From positions 1-64,000 of the forward strand of contig JAEZRV010000002.1 of NCBI GenBank assembly GCA_023444055.1: 64,000 nucleotides of DNA. The letters are read 5' to 3'. The stretch comes from Bacillota bacterium. Its GTDB lineage: Bacteria > Bacillota > Clostridia > Acetivibrionales > DSM-1351. A program made the position numbers and the translations under genes. This document shows, one piece after another, positions 34,724 to 44,650 of this stretch; positions within the stretch are counted from its first letter, which is position 1; every line of letters starts with the position of its first letter. The notes under the pieces are model-generated. The model searched no databases and was not told where the DNA came from. It worked only from the letters and a program-made list of their open reading frames with translations.

Positions 34724-35746
34724 ATGAAAATTTTACTAATTGGTGGAACAGGTACTATTAGCACTGCAATATCCAAAAAATTAATTAAAGAAAAGCATGA
34801 ACTCTATTTATTAAATAGGTGTCAAAACAAAATCACCCTACCTGATGGATATCAATCAATCTGTGCTGACATAAACAATGAAGAAGATGTGGCACAAAAG
34901 ATTTTAGGCATGACATTTGACTGTGTAGCAGATTTTATAGCATTTGTACCATCTCAGCTAGAAAGAGATTTTCGACTTTTTAATGGAAAAACAAAGCAGT
35001 TTATTTTTATCAGCTCTGCATCTGCTTATCAAAAGCCGATTTCAAATTACACTATTAATGAAGGAACACCACTTGCAAATCCTTACTGGGAATATTCGCG
35101 TAACAAGATAGCCTGTGAAGATTATCTAATGAAAATGTACCGCGAAAACGGATTCCCAGTTACAATTGTTAGACCAAGTCACACATACTCTGAAAGCTCT
35201 GTTCCTCTTGGAGTTCACGGTAAAAAAGGCAGTTACCAGGTTATAAAAAGAATGTTAGAAGGGAAACCTGTCATCATTCATGGGGATGGAACTTCACTTT
35301 GGACAATGACTAATAGCCAGGATTTTGCAAAAGCTTTTACTGGCCTGATAGGAAACTTACATGCAATCGGAGAATCTGTTCAGATTACTTCAGATGAGAC
35401 CCTCAGCTGGAATCAGATTTATAAATCAATTGCCAATGCGCTGGGAATTGATTTCAAACCTTATTATGTACCATCTGATTTTCTGGCAAAGGCAGGAGAT
35501 TTCGATTTTGAAGGAAGTCTAATTGGCGACAAGGCTAATAGTGTTGTATTCGATAACAGTAAGATAAAAAAGCTTGTTCCTGATTTTCGTGCAACTATAC
35601 GATTTGATATCGGAATTAGAGATTGCATTAATTATATAATGAGTCACAGTGAGTGTCAGCAGGAAGATCCTGAGTTTGATAAGTGGTGTGACACAGTGAT
35701 TAATGCATTGGAAGCTGCACTAAGCATAGTAAAGAATAATGCCTAA
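34724..35746 (+). CDS. NAD-dependent epimerase/dehydratase family protein
   Basis: 340 aa extended SDR. It has MKILLIGGTGTIS (Rossmann GxxGxxG), FIFISSASAY, and YSRNK as the catalytic YxxxK near residue 127. The C-terminal substrate domain includes HGDGTSLWTMTNSQDFAKAF. Substrate is likely a nucleotide-sugar or related alcohol but is not identifiable. SD AAGGAGG. It is followed 80 nt later by a classical SDR in the same direction, and is divergent from the AraC gene. Confidence 0.8.
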   Translation: MKILLIGGTGTISTAISKKLIKEKHELYLLNRCQNKITLPDGYQSICADINNEEDVAQKILGMTFDCVADFIAFVPSQLERDFRLFNGKTKQFIFISSASAYQKPISNYTINEGTPLANPYWEYSRNKIACEDYLMKMYRENGFPVTIVRPSHTYSESSVPLGVHGKKGSYQVIKRMLEGKPVIIHGDGTSLWTMTNSQDFAKAFTGLIGNLHAIGESVQITSDETLSWNQIYKSIANALGIDFKPYYVPSDFLAKAGDFDFEGSLIGDKANSVVFDNSKIKKLVPDFRATIRFDIGIRDCINYIMSHSECQQEDPEFDKWCDTVINALEAALSIVKNNA

Positions 35747-35827
35747 CTCAGAAAAATCTATGAAAAAAAAACTTAGTAAGAAATAGCAAAAATGCATTGA
35801 AAATATGCAATAATTTAGGAGGATATT

Positions 35828-36562
35828 ATGATAGATGTAAACGGCAAATGGGCACTTATTACAGGTGCATCAAGAGGAATTGGATATTTGACTGCGCTTT
35901 TTATGGCATCTAAGGGCTGTAATTTAATTCTGCATGCCAGAAAAAAAGAAACATTAGAAAGCCTTGCTAAAAAAATTGAAATCTTAGGAGTCAAAACCTA
36001 TCTGACTGAAGCTGAATTATCTAACCCTAATGAGGTCAAAGCAATGCTTCAGGATATTGACAATTCAGGAATACTGGTAGACATAGTTCTTAATAATGCA
36101 GGACTTCAAGTAACCTACAGAGAAGATTATTTTTCCACAACTTCAGAAGATTACGACTTAAGTTTCCGTGTTAATACTACTGCACCTATGATGATTTGCT
36201 ATCACTTTATGCCTGAAATGATTGAGCGTGGTTTTGGGCGAATTGTAAATACAAGTAGCGGAATTGACAAAGAACCACAGCAAGGGCCTTATTCAGCCTC
36301 AAAGGCAGCACTGGATAAAGTAACGAGAGACTTAGCAACAACAGTCGATGGCACAGATGTAATGATTAGTCTTGCTGATCCGGGCTGGTGCCGTACTGAT
36401 ATGGGAGGCCAAAATGCACCAAATAGTCCTGAAAGTACAATTCCCGGCATCTGTTTAGGCGTATTCTTAGATGACAAAAAAAGCGGTCGTTATCTTAATG
36501 CACAGGATTACAGCGGTTTAACAATAGAAGAAGCTGTTGACAAGGCTATTAAATTGAACTGA
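35828..36562 (+). CDS. Short-chain dehydrogenase/reductase
   Basis: 244 aa classical SDR. TGASRGIGYLTA is the cofactor motif, NNAGLQ the structural motif, NTSSGID the catalytic Ser region and YSASKAALDK the YxxxK pair. The basic residues after the second strand (HARKKET) suggest NADP(H). It is probably cotranscribed with the preceding epimerase-like gene. Substrate unknown. SD TAGGAGG. Confidence 0.85.
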   Translation: MIDVNGKWALITGASRGIGYLTALFMASKGCNLILHARKKETLESLAKKIEILGVKTYLTEAELSNPNEVKAMLQDIDNSGILVDIVLNNAGLQVTYREDYFSTTSEDYDLSFRVNTTAPMMICYHFMPEMIERGFGRIVNTSSGIDKEPQQGPYSASKAALDKVTRDLATTVDGTDVMISLADPGWCRTDMGGQNAPNSPESTIPGICLGVFLDDKKSGRYLNAQDYSGLTIEEAVDKAIKLN

Positions 36563-36589
36563 TTTATATATGCATTCATTACATACTAA

Positions 36590-36630
36590 AGGCCAACAGC
36601 AGCATACTTATGCAACTATTGGCCTCAAAT
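36590..36630 (+). terminator. Possible terminator after the SDR gene
   Basis: Stem AGGCCAA/TTGGCCT around a 22-nt loop, 28 nt past the stop, but with no proper T-run. Confidence 0.4.
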
Positions 36631-36752
36631 TTAAATATATTTAAGTGGGGAATACTTAAAAAGTTTAAATTGTTTTAAATTTTATTTGTTAAAAAAACTT
36701 TTATAAAAAACTTTTGTTAAAACCTTTTGTTAAATATTTATTTGCTTAAAAA

Positions 36753-37652
36753 TTAATTAACTGGAAGTGTAGTTACAGTTCCAAGTAAATACTTCTTCAT
36801 AATTGCAAAATCAAGAGCATCTACTGAATTATCAACATTTAAATCTAATATTTTATTATATGTACTCTGTGGATTCATTAATTGACTCTTTAATGCTGCA
36901 AAATCAAGCGCATCAATATTTCCATCTTTATTAGCGTCTCCTATTTTTTCTGTTGGAGTTATGTCACCAAAAAAGTTAACTTTTTGCATTTCTGCAAATA
37001 CAGCATCAGCTGCTGCATAACTACCAGCTTGAGTTGGATGTATACCATCTGATAATATGTATTGTGAATATTTTCCATCAAATGTAGGTCTTAAATCGTA
37101 GAAATATCCTTTTGGTATTGTTGAGCTAAGAACAGTATTCTGAATCAATGGTCTTAATTTAGTCAAGTTTGGATTTAAAGTACCTGCCAAACCTCCCTGA
37201 GCATCAGGGTAAAACATATAGAATACTTTAATTACTCCATCAGTTTCCATTTGCTTTATTAATGTTTTGAAAGCATTGGATGCTCCGTCAACACTGCCCA
37301 TCATACAGTCGTTTCCGCCACCATCCATGATAACGTACTTAACTGCACCTGAATTTACACCATTTTTGAACTGTTGAGGAATGGTAGGTGATGAACCTCC
37401 GTTAAGCAAAGTTCCACTTACAGAATTATCACGGAAACGGTCATTTGTATCAAGTATTCCTGCTTTCCTTGCGTTTTCCTCCAATCTCTTTGTTATGTCA
37501 TGTGACAACGCAATGAACGAGTCTCCTATAACAAGGACCTCACTTCCCTTGATTGTTGCAGCAGAAACATCTACAGGTGCTATAATGCTCCCAGTTAGGG
37601 CACACATAACAGCCACTGCTGCAATTTTACATAGCATGTTTTTCAATTTCAT
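36753..37652 (-). CDS. Secreted SGNH esterase with C-terminal type I dockerin
   Basis: 299 aa. A signal peptide (about residues 1-31) leads an SGNH-hydrolase domain with block I VLVIGDSF, GGGNDCMMG and DGIHPTQAG (Ser, Asn and Asp/His). Two dockerin repeats follow at about 238-299: GDANKDGNIDALDFAALKSQL and LNVDNSVDALDFAIMKKYLLG, each with the calcium loop and the ALDFA cohesin-contact pattern. It is expected to deacylate plant polysaccharide within the cellulosome. An AraC-type gene precedes it in the same direction. Confidence 0.88.
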   Translation of the reverse strand: MKLKNMLCKIAAVAVMCALTGSIIAPVDVSAATIKGSEVLVIGDSFIALSHDITKRLEENARKAGILDTNDRFRDNSVSGTLLNGGSSPTIPQQFKNGVNSGAVKYVIMDGGGNDCMMGSVDGASNAFKTLIKQMETDGVIKVFYMFYPDAQGGLAGTLNPNLTKLRPLIQNTVLSSTIPKGYFYDLRPTFDGKYSQYILSDGIHPTQAGSYAAADAVFAEMQKVNFFGDITPTEKIGDANKDGNIDALDFAALKSQLMNPQSTYNKILDLNVDNSVDALDFAIMKKYLLGTVTTLPVN

Positions 37653-37772
37653 TACAAATCTCCCCTTCGTAAAAAATTTGGAAAAATACTTCTATTTCTA
37701 CTTTAGTTATATCATAGGGATTAATACTTTTCTTGACATCTCGGGTGTACAAAAATGATAAAAAAAGTTATT

Positions 37773-38897
37773 TTATTTAGCAAGATTATTAATATTCTTA
37801 TTTTGTTTGTCTTTCCGGTACTTACGAGGTGACATTCCAACTTCCCTTTTAAAGCTGTGCGAAAAATAATCCGAACTGCTATACCCAGACAAAATAGCCA
37901 CTTCCTCTATCTTGAGGTCTGTTTCAGCCAAATATGTTTTTGCTTTATCCAGCTTTATACAAGTAATGATTTCACTAAATGTCTTGCCGGTAACTTCACT
38001 CAAACATTTTCCCAAATAAGATCTTTCATAATGAAATTCCTTTGCTAATTGCTCCAAAGTCAACGAATCGTAGTTGTCTTGTATATACCTGTACACTTCT
38101 GGAAATATATCATTGAAAGGCTTTTTCTTTTGTGGTAAAACACATGATGAGTTTTCAATGCCTCTAATAATATATGTACAAAGAATTTGGATGTAATTGC
38201 AAAAAACATCCTCAGAATATGTATCTCCAGTTTTAAATTCATAAAATAAGTGCTGAAAAATAAAACGTATATCCCTGTCATTCGAGATACTGCATATAAG
38301 ATAATCCTGTTCCTTATTATCAAAGCTTTTATGCAAAAATGAGGACAACACACTATTATGCTTAAGCAAGCCAAAAAATGCTTTCTGAAACAGACTTTCG
38401 TCTATTGATACCATTAGGATTACATCATCATCAGTATGATAAGAACAGTACTGCCTATTAGGTAAAGTTAAAAACAAATGTTTTTCCTTAATTACATACT
38501 GTTCTTCATTTATAGTCAAATTTAAACTACCTTTTAATACATATGTAATTGCATATACACTTGCTGTATAATATTTATTTGAACGATAGCAGTCATCCCT
38601 GAACACCATAGCCGAAAACTGCATTGGCACAGAATATGTATTTTTTTTCGATTGTGTTGGTAACAGGTAAGTAATATTAATTGGAATTTCATCAATAAGA
38701 CGGCATAATTCATCTATATCTTCAAGATTCCAATTTAAAAATTCAGGAATCGTAAGATAATCATATGTTCTGCCACTTTCCTTAAGAATTATAGCTGCTT
38801 CATACGTAGTGAGTTCGCAATTTTTTTCATCATAATACTTTCTTACAACTTGGTTTATATCTCCAATTTTTACATATTCACAACTAGCTTTTTCCAT
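37773..38897 (-). CDS. AraC family regulator of the esterase locus
   Basis: 374 aa. The C-terminal double helix-turn-helix reads LEQLAKEFHYERSYLGKCLSEVTG and IEEVAILSGYSSSDYFSHSFKREVGMSPRKYRK. The N-terminal 250 residues form a cupin-like sensor without a recognised name. It lies between two dockerin-bearing esterase genes in the same direction and is a likely regulator of one or both. SD GGGGAG. Confidence 0.85.
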   Translation of the reverse strand: MEKASCEYVKIGDINQVVRKYYDEKNCELTTYEAAIILKESGRTYDYLTIPEFLNWNLEDIDELCRLIDEIPINITYLLPTQSKKNTYSVPMQFSAMVFRDDCYRSNKYYTASVYAITYVLKGSLNLTINEEQYVIKEKHLFLTLPNRQYCSYHTDDDVILMVSIDESLFQKAFFGLLKHNSVLSSFLHKSFDNKEQDYLICSISNDRDIRFIFQHLFYEFKTGDTYSEDVFCNYIQILCTYIIRGIENSSCVLPQKKKPFNDIFPEVYRYIQDNYDSLTLEQLAKEFHYERSYLGKCLSEVTGKTFSEIITCIKLDKAKTYLAETDLKIEEVAILSGYSSSDYFSHSFKREVGMSPRKYRKDKQNKNINNLAK

Positions 38898-39057
38898 ATA
38901 ACTCCCCTATATAAATACTGATTCTTCCCACTAAATAATTCTAGTAGAAAAAAACATTAGTATAATTATTTATAAGTATTAAATTCCATTTTAACCACTA
39001 AAATTCCTTTTAAATATTAAAATTTTATTTATTATTAGCTTAAAGTTAGACTAAATT

Positions 39058-39098
39058 TAAAAAACGATAGAATATAAGAAATATTCTATCGTTTTTTA
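39058..39098. terminator. Bidirectional terminator
   Basis: AAAACGATAGAATAT/ATATTCTATCGTTTTTT, a stem of about 14 bp with A- and T-runs on both sides, lies between the CE1 esterase gene and the AraC gene. Confidence 0.75.
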
Positions 39099-39140
39099 TG
39101 ATGAATTACGTTTTAAAATGACATTAATATTTATAACTTT

Positions 39141-39198
39141 ACTCAACTTTCCATTGATAAGTTGAATACCTACGATTTTTTAACTAGGAAAGTTGAGT
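39141..39198 (+). repeat. Dispersed repeat, copy A, with inverted-repeat ends
   Basis: ACTCAACTTTCC opens and GGAAAGTTGAGT closes a 58-bp stretch containing CATTGATAAGT and CTACGAT. The right half matches the repeats near 6894, 53321, 62349 and 63723. This copy alone has perfect 12-bp ends and could also end CE1 transcription. Confidence 0.55.
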
Positions 39199-39235
39199 AA
39201 CTTTATCCTTTGCGTTATTTACTATCAATTTCCCT

Positions 39236-40288
39236 TTAAATTGATCCTTTAAATTCTGTTATGGTACCCAATAAGTACTGTTTCATCATAGCAAAATCGA
39301 GTGCATCAACTGTTCCGCTGCCGTCTAAATCAGCTAATTTTGTATTTGTAATTAATTCTGATCCTAAAAGGTGTTTTTTAATTGCAACAAAGTCAAGAGC
39401 ATCTATCTGACCATCTGAATTTATATCTCCTAACTTAACTGGAGGAGTAAGATTCTTGAAAATCAACTGAGAATACTGGTACAAGCTATCCTTCCAGAAC
39501 GTAAAATCATGATATCCTGGAGCACTATACCATGTATGAGGAACATTATTCTGATTCAAATAATCATGTACACCTTTTGCATTGCTGTATAAACCATCCT
39601 GCTCACCGCAGCCTACCCAGATTACTTTCATTTTTTTAGCGGCATCAGCTGGGTTCGGAACTAATGTGCTTGGAGCATATGTATTAGGTGCAGGAGAAAA
39701 GCCGCCTGCATAAGCAAACTTATCCATATATTTCAATCCAAAGTTCAAGGATTGTCCTCCACCCATTGATAATCCACCAATAGCTCTATTTTCACGATCA
39801 GTCAGTACTGGATAATGAGATTCAACATATGGAATCAAATCATTTAATAAATCATATTGGAAGTTTTCAAAAGCTGCTACTTTGTCCGCAGCATAAATAT
39901 CGCCAGATGCTGAATCATTTGCCATAGCACGGCCGTTAGGCATTATTACAATCATTTGGCTCAACTTATTCTGAGCATAAAGATTGTCTAGAATTACATT
40001 AGGACTTCCACCATTTAACCACTCAAGATGATCCCCTCCGATACCATGAAGCAAGTACAGAACATTGTACTTCTTGTCAGTTGAATATCCAGGTGGTGTA
40101 TACACCGTAGCCTTACGAGTAGTTCCTGTTGTTTTTGAAGAATAAGTTATTGTTGTAACATTACCATGAGGAATATTGTTGTTCACCTTGTCGAATCCTG
40201 ATGGTGGTGCAGCAAATGATATACTTGCACCCAAAGTCATTGCTGCAAGAAATGTAACTGTTAGAGATTTTAGAAATTTTTTCAACAT
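39236..40288 (-). CDS. Secreted CE1-type esterase with type I dockerin
   Basis: 350 aa. A signal peptide ends in SISFAA (about residue 26). The alpha/beta hydrolase domain has KYNVLYLLHGIGGDHLEW, the nucleophile elbow GGLSMGGG and the catalytic His in GYHDFTFW, as in feruloyl/acetyl-xylan esterases of family CE1 (putative esterase/Fes family). The dockerin at about 285-345 has GDINSDGQIDALDFVAIKKHLLG and LDGSGTVDALDFAMMKQYLLG. It should be docked to a scaffoldin and remove ester groups from hemicellulose. The YesN/YesM genes lie upstream. Confidence 0.9.
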   Translation of the reverse strand: MLKKFLKSLTVTFLAAMTLGASISFAAPPSGFDKVNNNIPHGNVTTITYSSKTTGTTRKATVYTPPGYSTDKKYNVLYLLHGIGGDHLEWLNGGSPNVILDNLYAQNKLSQMIVIMPNGRAMANDSASGDIYAADKVAAFENFQYDLLNDLIPYVESHYPVLTDRENRAIGGLSMGGGQSLNFGLKYMDKFAYAGGFSPAPNTYAPSTLVPNPADAAKKMKVIWVGCGEQDGLYSNAKGVHDYLNQNNVPHTWYSAPGYHDFTFWKDSLYQYSQLIFKNLTPPVKLGDINSDGQIDALDFVAIKKHLLGSELITNTKLADLDGSGTVDALDFAMMKQYLLGTITEFKGSI

Positions 40289-40489
40289 TTTGTGTTGTCT
40301 CCCCTCAATTAATCAATTTTGGAAAAATAATCCCAAACACATTTTTCCATTATCTCAATTATATTATAAATATATTATAAAAAGTGTATTTACACAATTA
40401 CACCTCTAAAAATCTCTGTTTTTACCCCTAAAAATCTCTTATTTTTCTGTTATAATTTCTGTTTTTGTTTAAAAACTTATAATTTTTTT

Positions 40490-42202
40490 CTAATAACTTC
40501 TGATTTTATCTGCTAATAATTTATCTTGATATTCTTGTGGAGAATATCCTGTTATTTTTCTGAAAAATCTTGAAAAGGAGGCTGCAGATTCATAACCAAC
40601 TAACTTGGCAACTTCATTTATTTTCATATTTTCTTTTTCAAGTAATTTCTTTGCCATTTGAATACGTGCGTTGTCTATAAATTCTGATAAGTTAGTACCC
40701 ATAACCTGTTTATACAATCTCGAAAGATAGGATGGGTTCAAATATACCTTCTCAGCCAATCTAACAAGAGATAATTCTTCGCTCAGGTGATCTTCAATAT
40801 ATTTTTGAATATATTCGATTGTGTTGTCAGCTCTCTTTTTCTGTTCTGCATTCTGCAGTGTAAAAATCACTTCTGAAAGCTGATATATGTACTCAATCTC
40901 TTCCTTCCATGTTTTTCGGCTGTCTGTTTTCATTAATCTGTCTATGTCCATGTACAGAGCGATCTTTTCACTAAGCTTATAACGGTTTATGTAAGATAAT
41001 ATGCTTAATGAAACCTTACAGTATGCTTCTAAAGCTGGTTTACAGTTTTTATTTTTGATTAATTTTATCGGCTCAAACATATGGGACAGCACTTCAAAAT
41101 ACTTATCCTTTTGCCCCGACTCAAGGTACAATTCAATTGTATCCAGCTTCCATTGTCTCATAGTTTCAAAGGCTTCGGTATCATAATATTCTTCTTGATT
41201 ATCAACATTATTGTGGCTAATATCATTTTTAATCTCATTATCAATTAAAAGCATTTCAATGTCAGTACCAATCCTATAATTAAGTAATTGGCTAAGAGAA
41301 CTGTATTTCCTTGATACTGTTTCCCAATTGCAAGGCTGTCCGCTTAATGCAAAGTTTATTGAAGTTCCTAGTGATTCCATACATGCATTCTGAACAGCTT
41401 CAAGGGTTCCTTTCAAAAATGCAACAACTCTCTCAAATAAAACTGTTACATCCTTTTCAATATTATTTTCGTCAAATAAATCTTCCCTAGGCTGAGTGAA
41501 TATTACAAATCTATAGTTTTCATCCAGCACACATACACTCAGTGTTTTTGTACTCAAATATTCACTAATTATTATTCTTAGAGAATACAGGTATTCAATT
41601 TTATCCCAATAATTCAAATCCGCTGAGATATTATTAACCTGTCCCAATAGAAGTAGCAGAGGTTTGTCATGAAACATTTGTATTTCCAGTTGTTCAAATA
41701 CAGACTTACTTACACTTATTGATTTATCCTCATTAATTAAATGAATAAAGTAATCCTGTTGGAATAGCTCTAAAGCAATATTTACTTGCTCCTTTGCCCT
41801 ATTAATTAAATCCTCAGCTTTTACTTCAGCACGTATAGCCTCAAGAGCTTTTTCAACTTCAGCGATTACTTTATCAATATCCTCTGTCTTTAATAAATAG
41901 CTGACTCTGCTGTGCTGAATTGCTTTATAAACATAATCAAACTCATCATAGCCTGTTAAAAATATAACTCTGCACTGGGGCCAATTTCTATATATTTCAT
42001 CAAACAACTGCATTCCGCTAATTCCTGGCATCATTATGTCCGTAATAACTATGTCAATTCTGGTTCTTTTCAACCAATTAATTGCCCCATCACCAGAATA
42101 GGCCTTATAGATATCTAAATCAAGATTTTTAATATTTCTGAAAATTTCATATAATCCGTTAACAATCATCTCTTCATCATCTACAATAAGCAATCTGTAC
42201 AT
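40490..42202 (-). CDS. YesN-type response regulator (receiver + AraC HTH)
   Basis: About 570 aa. The receiver has LLIVDDEE, VITDIMMPGISG with the phospho-Asp near residue 55, and LKTEDIDKV. A long middle region follows. The C-terminal AraC-type domain has LVRLAEKVYLNPSYLSRLYKQVMG and INEVAKLVGYESAASFSRFFRKITGYSPQEY. It pairs with the adjacent YesM-type kinase, probably sensing extracellular sugars and controlling the esterase genes. The start at MYRLLIV sits after the type 2 element; no SD lies closer. Confidence 0.88.
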   Translation of the reverse strand: MYRLLIVDDEEMIVNGLYEIFRNIKNLDLDIYKAYSGDGAINWLKRTRIDIVITDIMMPGISGMQLFDEIYRNWPQCRVIFLTGYDEFDYVYKAIQHSRVSYLLKTEDIDKVIAEVEKALEAIRAEVKAEDLINRAKEQVNIALELFQQDYFIHLINEDKSISVSKSVFEQLEIQMFHDKPLLLLLGQVNNISADLNYWDKIEYLYSLRIIISEYLSTKTLSVCVLDENYRFVIFTQPREDLFDENNIEKDVTVLFERVVAFLKGTLEAVQNACMESLGTSINFALSGQPCNWETVSRKYSSLSQLLNYRIGTDIEMLLIDNEIKNDISHNNVDNQEEYYDTEAFETMRQWKLDTIELYLESGQKDKYFEVLSHMFEPIKLIKNKNCKPALEAYCKVSLSILSYINRYKLSEKIALYMDIDRLMKTDSRKTWKEEIEYIYQLSEVIFTLQNAEQKKRADNTIEYIQKYIEDHLSEELSLVRLAEKVYLNPSYLSRLYKQVMGTNLSEFIDNARIQMAKKLLEKENMKINEVAKLVGYESAASFSRFFRKITGYSPQEYQDKLLADKIRSY

Positions 42203-42263
42203 AATTATATCCATGCTCACACATAACGGAAAACCCTGATAAAAACATGGACTTAGTCACCCC
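42203..42263 (-). promoter_or_regulatory. SD-hairpin-AUG element (type 2) before yesN-type gene
   Basis: Minus strand GGGGGUGACUAAGUCCAUG ... GAGCAUGGAUAUAAUUAUG. GUCCAUG pairs with CAUGGAU (one G-U). An ORF starting at the internal AUG runs in another frame past the gene start. Confidence 0.6.
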
Positions 42264-42278
42264 CTATTAATCTTAAAA

Positions 42279-44051
42279 TTAATCTTTTAAATCTCTGTCC
42301 GGTTCATTAAATGTCTGAATTTCTATTCTCAGTATAACTTTAAGACCTCCCATATCACTTTTAGAAATCTGTACTCCGCTATTTTGACCAAACACCAGTC
42401 TTATACGGCGATGAATATTGATTATTCCGGTGGTTTCAGTATCATTTCCAGTATACTTTAGTGCATTTTCCATTTCCATTATATCAGCATCTGTCATACC
42501 TAATCCATTGTCCTCAATAATAACATCAAGTCCATTTGTATTTTCTTGAAATCCAACAGATAAAATTTGTGTACTATTGTTTTTTGTTAAGCCATGATTA
42601 AAAGCATTTTCTATAATCGGTTGAAGAATAAGCCTTGGTACTTTCATATTATGGTACTTTTCCGGACATTCGCTAAACTTAATCTGTAATTTTGATGTAA
42701 ATCTCATCAGTTGAATTTCAGTATATACCTTAGCGTGATTGACTTCCTCCTTAAGCAATATTCTGTCCGATGAATTTCTTGTTATAAAACGAAAGTATTC
42801 TCCAAGCTGTTTGGTAAATGGAACTAAGTTTTCATCGCCTGTCTGCGCCATAGTATTGATTGCAAAAAAACTATTGTACAAAAAATGAGGATTAATCTGA
42901 GCTTGTAGCTGCTTTAGCTCAGCACGTTGCATAAGAATTTTTTGGTTGTAAACCTGATCAATAAGAGTATTTAAATTTTCCATCATTTTGTTAAAGCATT
43001 TATAAAGATATCCAAATTCATCTTTTAAACCATGTTCAATGTTAACTTGTAAATCACCGTTTTCAACCTTGTTGAATGATTTAACTAATTTTATTAGAGG
43101 TTTGTGAATCAATTTATAGGTTGATAAGGAATAAATTAAAATGAAAAAAACAACCACTGCTGAAAATCCCCATCCCCATAAATAAAAACCGCGAATTGGC
43201 TGTAGCATTAGCTCTTCTGGGATATATTTCAAACAAAGCATATTAAGATAATTTGATTTAACATGCAGTATGTAATACCCCTTATTTTCAATTTCATAGT
43301 ACTCAATTCCTTTAATAATAGTATCTGCTTTATTGATTGATTTTTGAGCTGTCAATTCTTTTATTATTTCTTTTTTACACAATTTTTTATTCTCTTCAGA
43401 CTGAGTAATAATTTCATCATAATCATCTAGATTAACAAGAAACGAACAACTCTCATCATACATATTGAACCTGCTTAACGCTAGTATAAAAGCTTGTCTA
43501 TTTAATTCTATAGTAATAATATAATCAGGTGACTGAACATAATTTCTCTGAAAAGTACTTAAAAAAAGTCCTCCTTTATAGTTTATTATTTGACCTGCCT
43601 TCGCGTTAGATGATGTTCTTATATTGTCATAAATTTCATTTTCAAAATCATCTATGCCATCATTTGAAGAAATAGTTTTTTTAATAGGATAGAAATGTAC
43701 GCTTACATTTTTTATGTAATTACTGCTGTTTTTTATTGTAACCAGTCTTTGTTGAAGCAGCCTCATGCTTTCATTTGTCTCGTACTTACTCATTAGCTTG
43801 TTTCTAGTTGAAAGCTTAAACAAGTTTTCATCATTTAGGCAATCGTACTGGAGGATTTTTATTCTCCTTATCTCCAATTCTAATCCATCAAGATAAAAAG
43901 ATACCTGTGCCATATTGGTTTTTGAAATCTCGTTCTTAACATTATACATACTCCATCTAAAAATATATATACCCAGCATATATATAGGTATCATTATAAT
44001 GAGAAAAGTAACAACTAACCTAAAAAAAATACTTTCACGAAATTTTGTCAC
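42279..44051 (-). CDS. YesM-type sensor histidine kinase
   Basis: About 590 aa. An N-terminal helix, an extracellular sensor of about 250 residues and a second helix (about residues 290-310) precede a HAMP-like segment. The His_kinase domain has QAQINPHFLYNSF with the phosphoacceptor His, and the ATPase has IIENAFNHGL and IEDNGLGM. It belongs with the response regulator 76 nt downstream. The likely start is GTG at 44051, preceded by GGGGTGG; an ATG 39 nt upstream gives a longer, less hydrophilic N terminus. Confidence 0.87.
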   Translation of the reverse strand: MTKFRESIFFRLVVTFLIIMIPIYMLGIYIFRWSMYNVKNEISKTNMAQVSFYLDGLELEIRRIKILQYDCLNDENLFKLSTRNKLMSKYETNESMRLLQQRLVTIKNSSNYIKNVSVHFYPIKKTISSNDGIDDFENEIYDNIRTSSNAKAGQIINYKGGLFLSTFQRNYVQSPDYIITIELNRQAFILALSRFNMYDESCSFLVNLDDYDEIITQSEENKKLCKKEIIKELTAQKSINKADTIIKGIEYYEIENKGYYILHVKSNYLNMLCLKYIPEELMLQPIRGFYLWGWGFSAVVVFFILIYSLSTYKLIHKPLIKLVKSFNKVENGDLQVNIEHGLKDEFGYLYKCFNKMMENLNTLIDQVYNQKILMQRAELKQLQAQINPHFLYNSFFAINTMAQTGDENLVPFTKQLGEYFRFITRNSSDRILLKEEVNHAKVYTEIQLMRFTSKLQIKFSECPEKYHNMKVPRLILQPIIENAFNHGLTKNNSTQILSVGFQENTNGLDVIIEDNGLGMTDADIMEMENALKYTGNDTETTGIINIHRRIRLVFGQNSGVQISKSDMGGLKVILRIEIQTFNEPDRDLKD

Positions 44052-44441
44052 GTTCAAAATACCACCCCGTTTTTTTAATAACACAAGCAATATTGTCTAA
44101 TTATCTTGTTTATTTTATTCGTATTTGTTTTATTTTTTACCTTTTACTATTTTCTACATAATATATTATATTTTATTATTAATTTACATACAAGCACATC
44201 ATTTCTATGAATCAGAACTTCCCACAAGCTATTAATGTCTTAAATATCCAAATCTTTAATCATATATCCATTAAAAGGGAATATTCTTTCTAAATATATT
44301 ATATTTCAATACTATTAAACAAGAAATATCATTATTTTAGACTTATAAAATTAGCCCCTTCTATTTTTCAACATGAAAACCCACTGTTAGTCTAATACTA
44401 ACATAATATTTTTCAACTGTCAGAATACTTATTTTTAACTG

Positions 44442-44470
44442 TTGACTAAAATTTTAAAAATACGTATAAT
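44442..44470 (+). promoter_or_regulatory. SigA promoter of the guanidine riboswitch/gdx unit
   Basis: TTGACT, a 17-nt spacer, then TATAAT. The riboswitch begins about 30 nt downstream. Confidence 0.8.
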
Positions 44471-44503
44471 AAATTAAAGTTAATACCTTAATTGTTTAAT
44501 GTT

Positions 44504-44596
44504 TTCTAGGGTTCCGCAGTATAACTGGTCTGTGACCGAGAGAAAACTCGCAGTTCTAAACTGTGTCACGGAAGGACAAAAGCCTGGGAGATATCA
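44504..44596 (+). ncRNA. Guanidine-I (ykkC) riboswitch
   Basis: The conserved blocks are in order: CTAGGGTTCCG, CTGGTCTG.GACCGAGAGAAAAC, CACGGAAGGACAAAAGCC and GGGAGA. This matches the ykkC/guanidine-I aptamer, which turns on guanidine efflux genes. The 3' end overlaps a terminator, so ligand binding would prevent termination. The next gene is a SugE/Gdx exporter, the expected target. Confidence 0.93.
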
Positions 44597-44625
44597 AGAT
44601 GATATCTTTCAGGCTTTATTTTTCT
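44581..44625 (+). terminator. Riboswitch expression-platform terminator
   Basis: AGCCTGGGAGATATC/GATATCTTTCAGGCT stem with T-run TTATTTTTCTT. The 5' arm contains the aptamer's AGCC and GGGAGA. Confidence 0.88.
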
Positions 44626-44650
44626 TAATTTATTTTTAGGAGGAGTTTAT

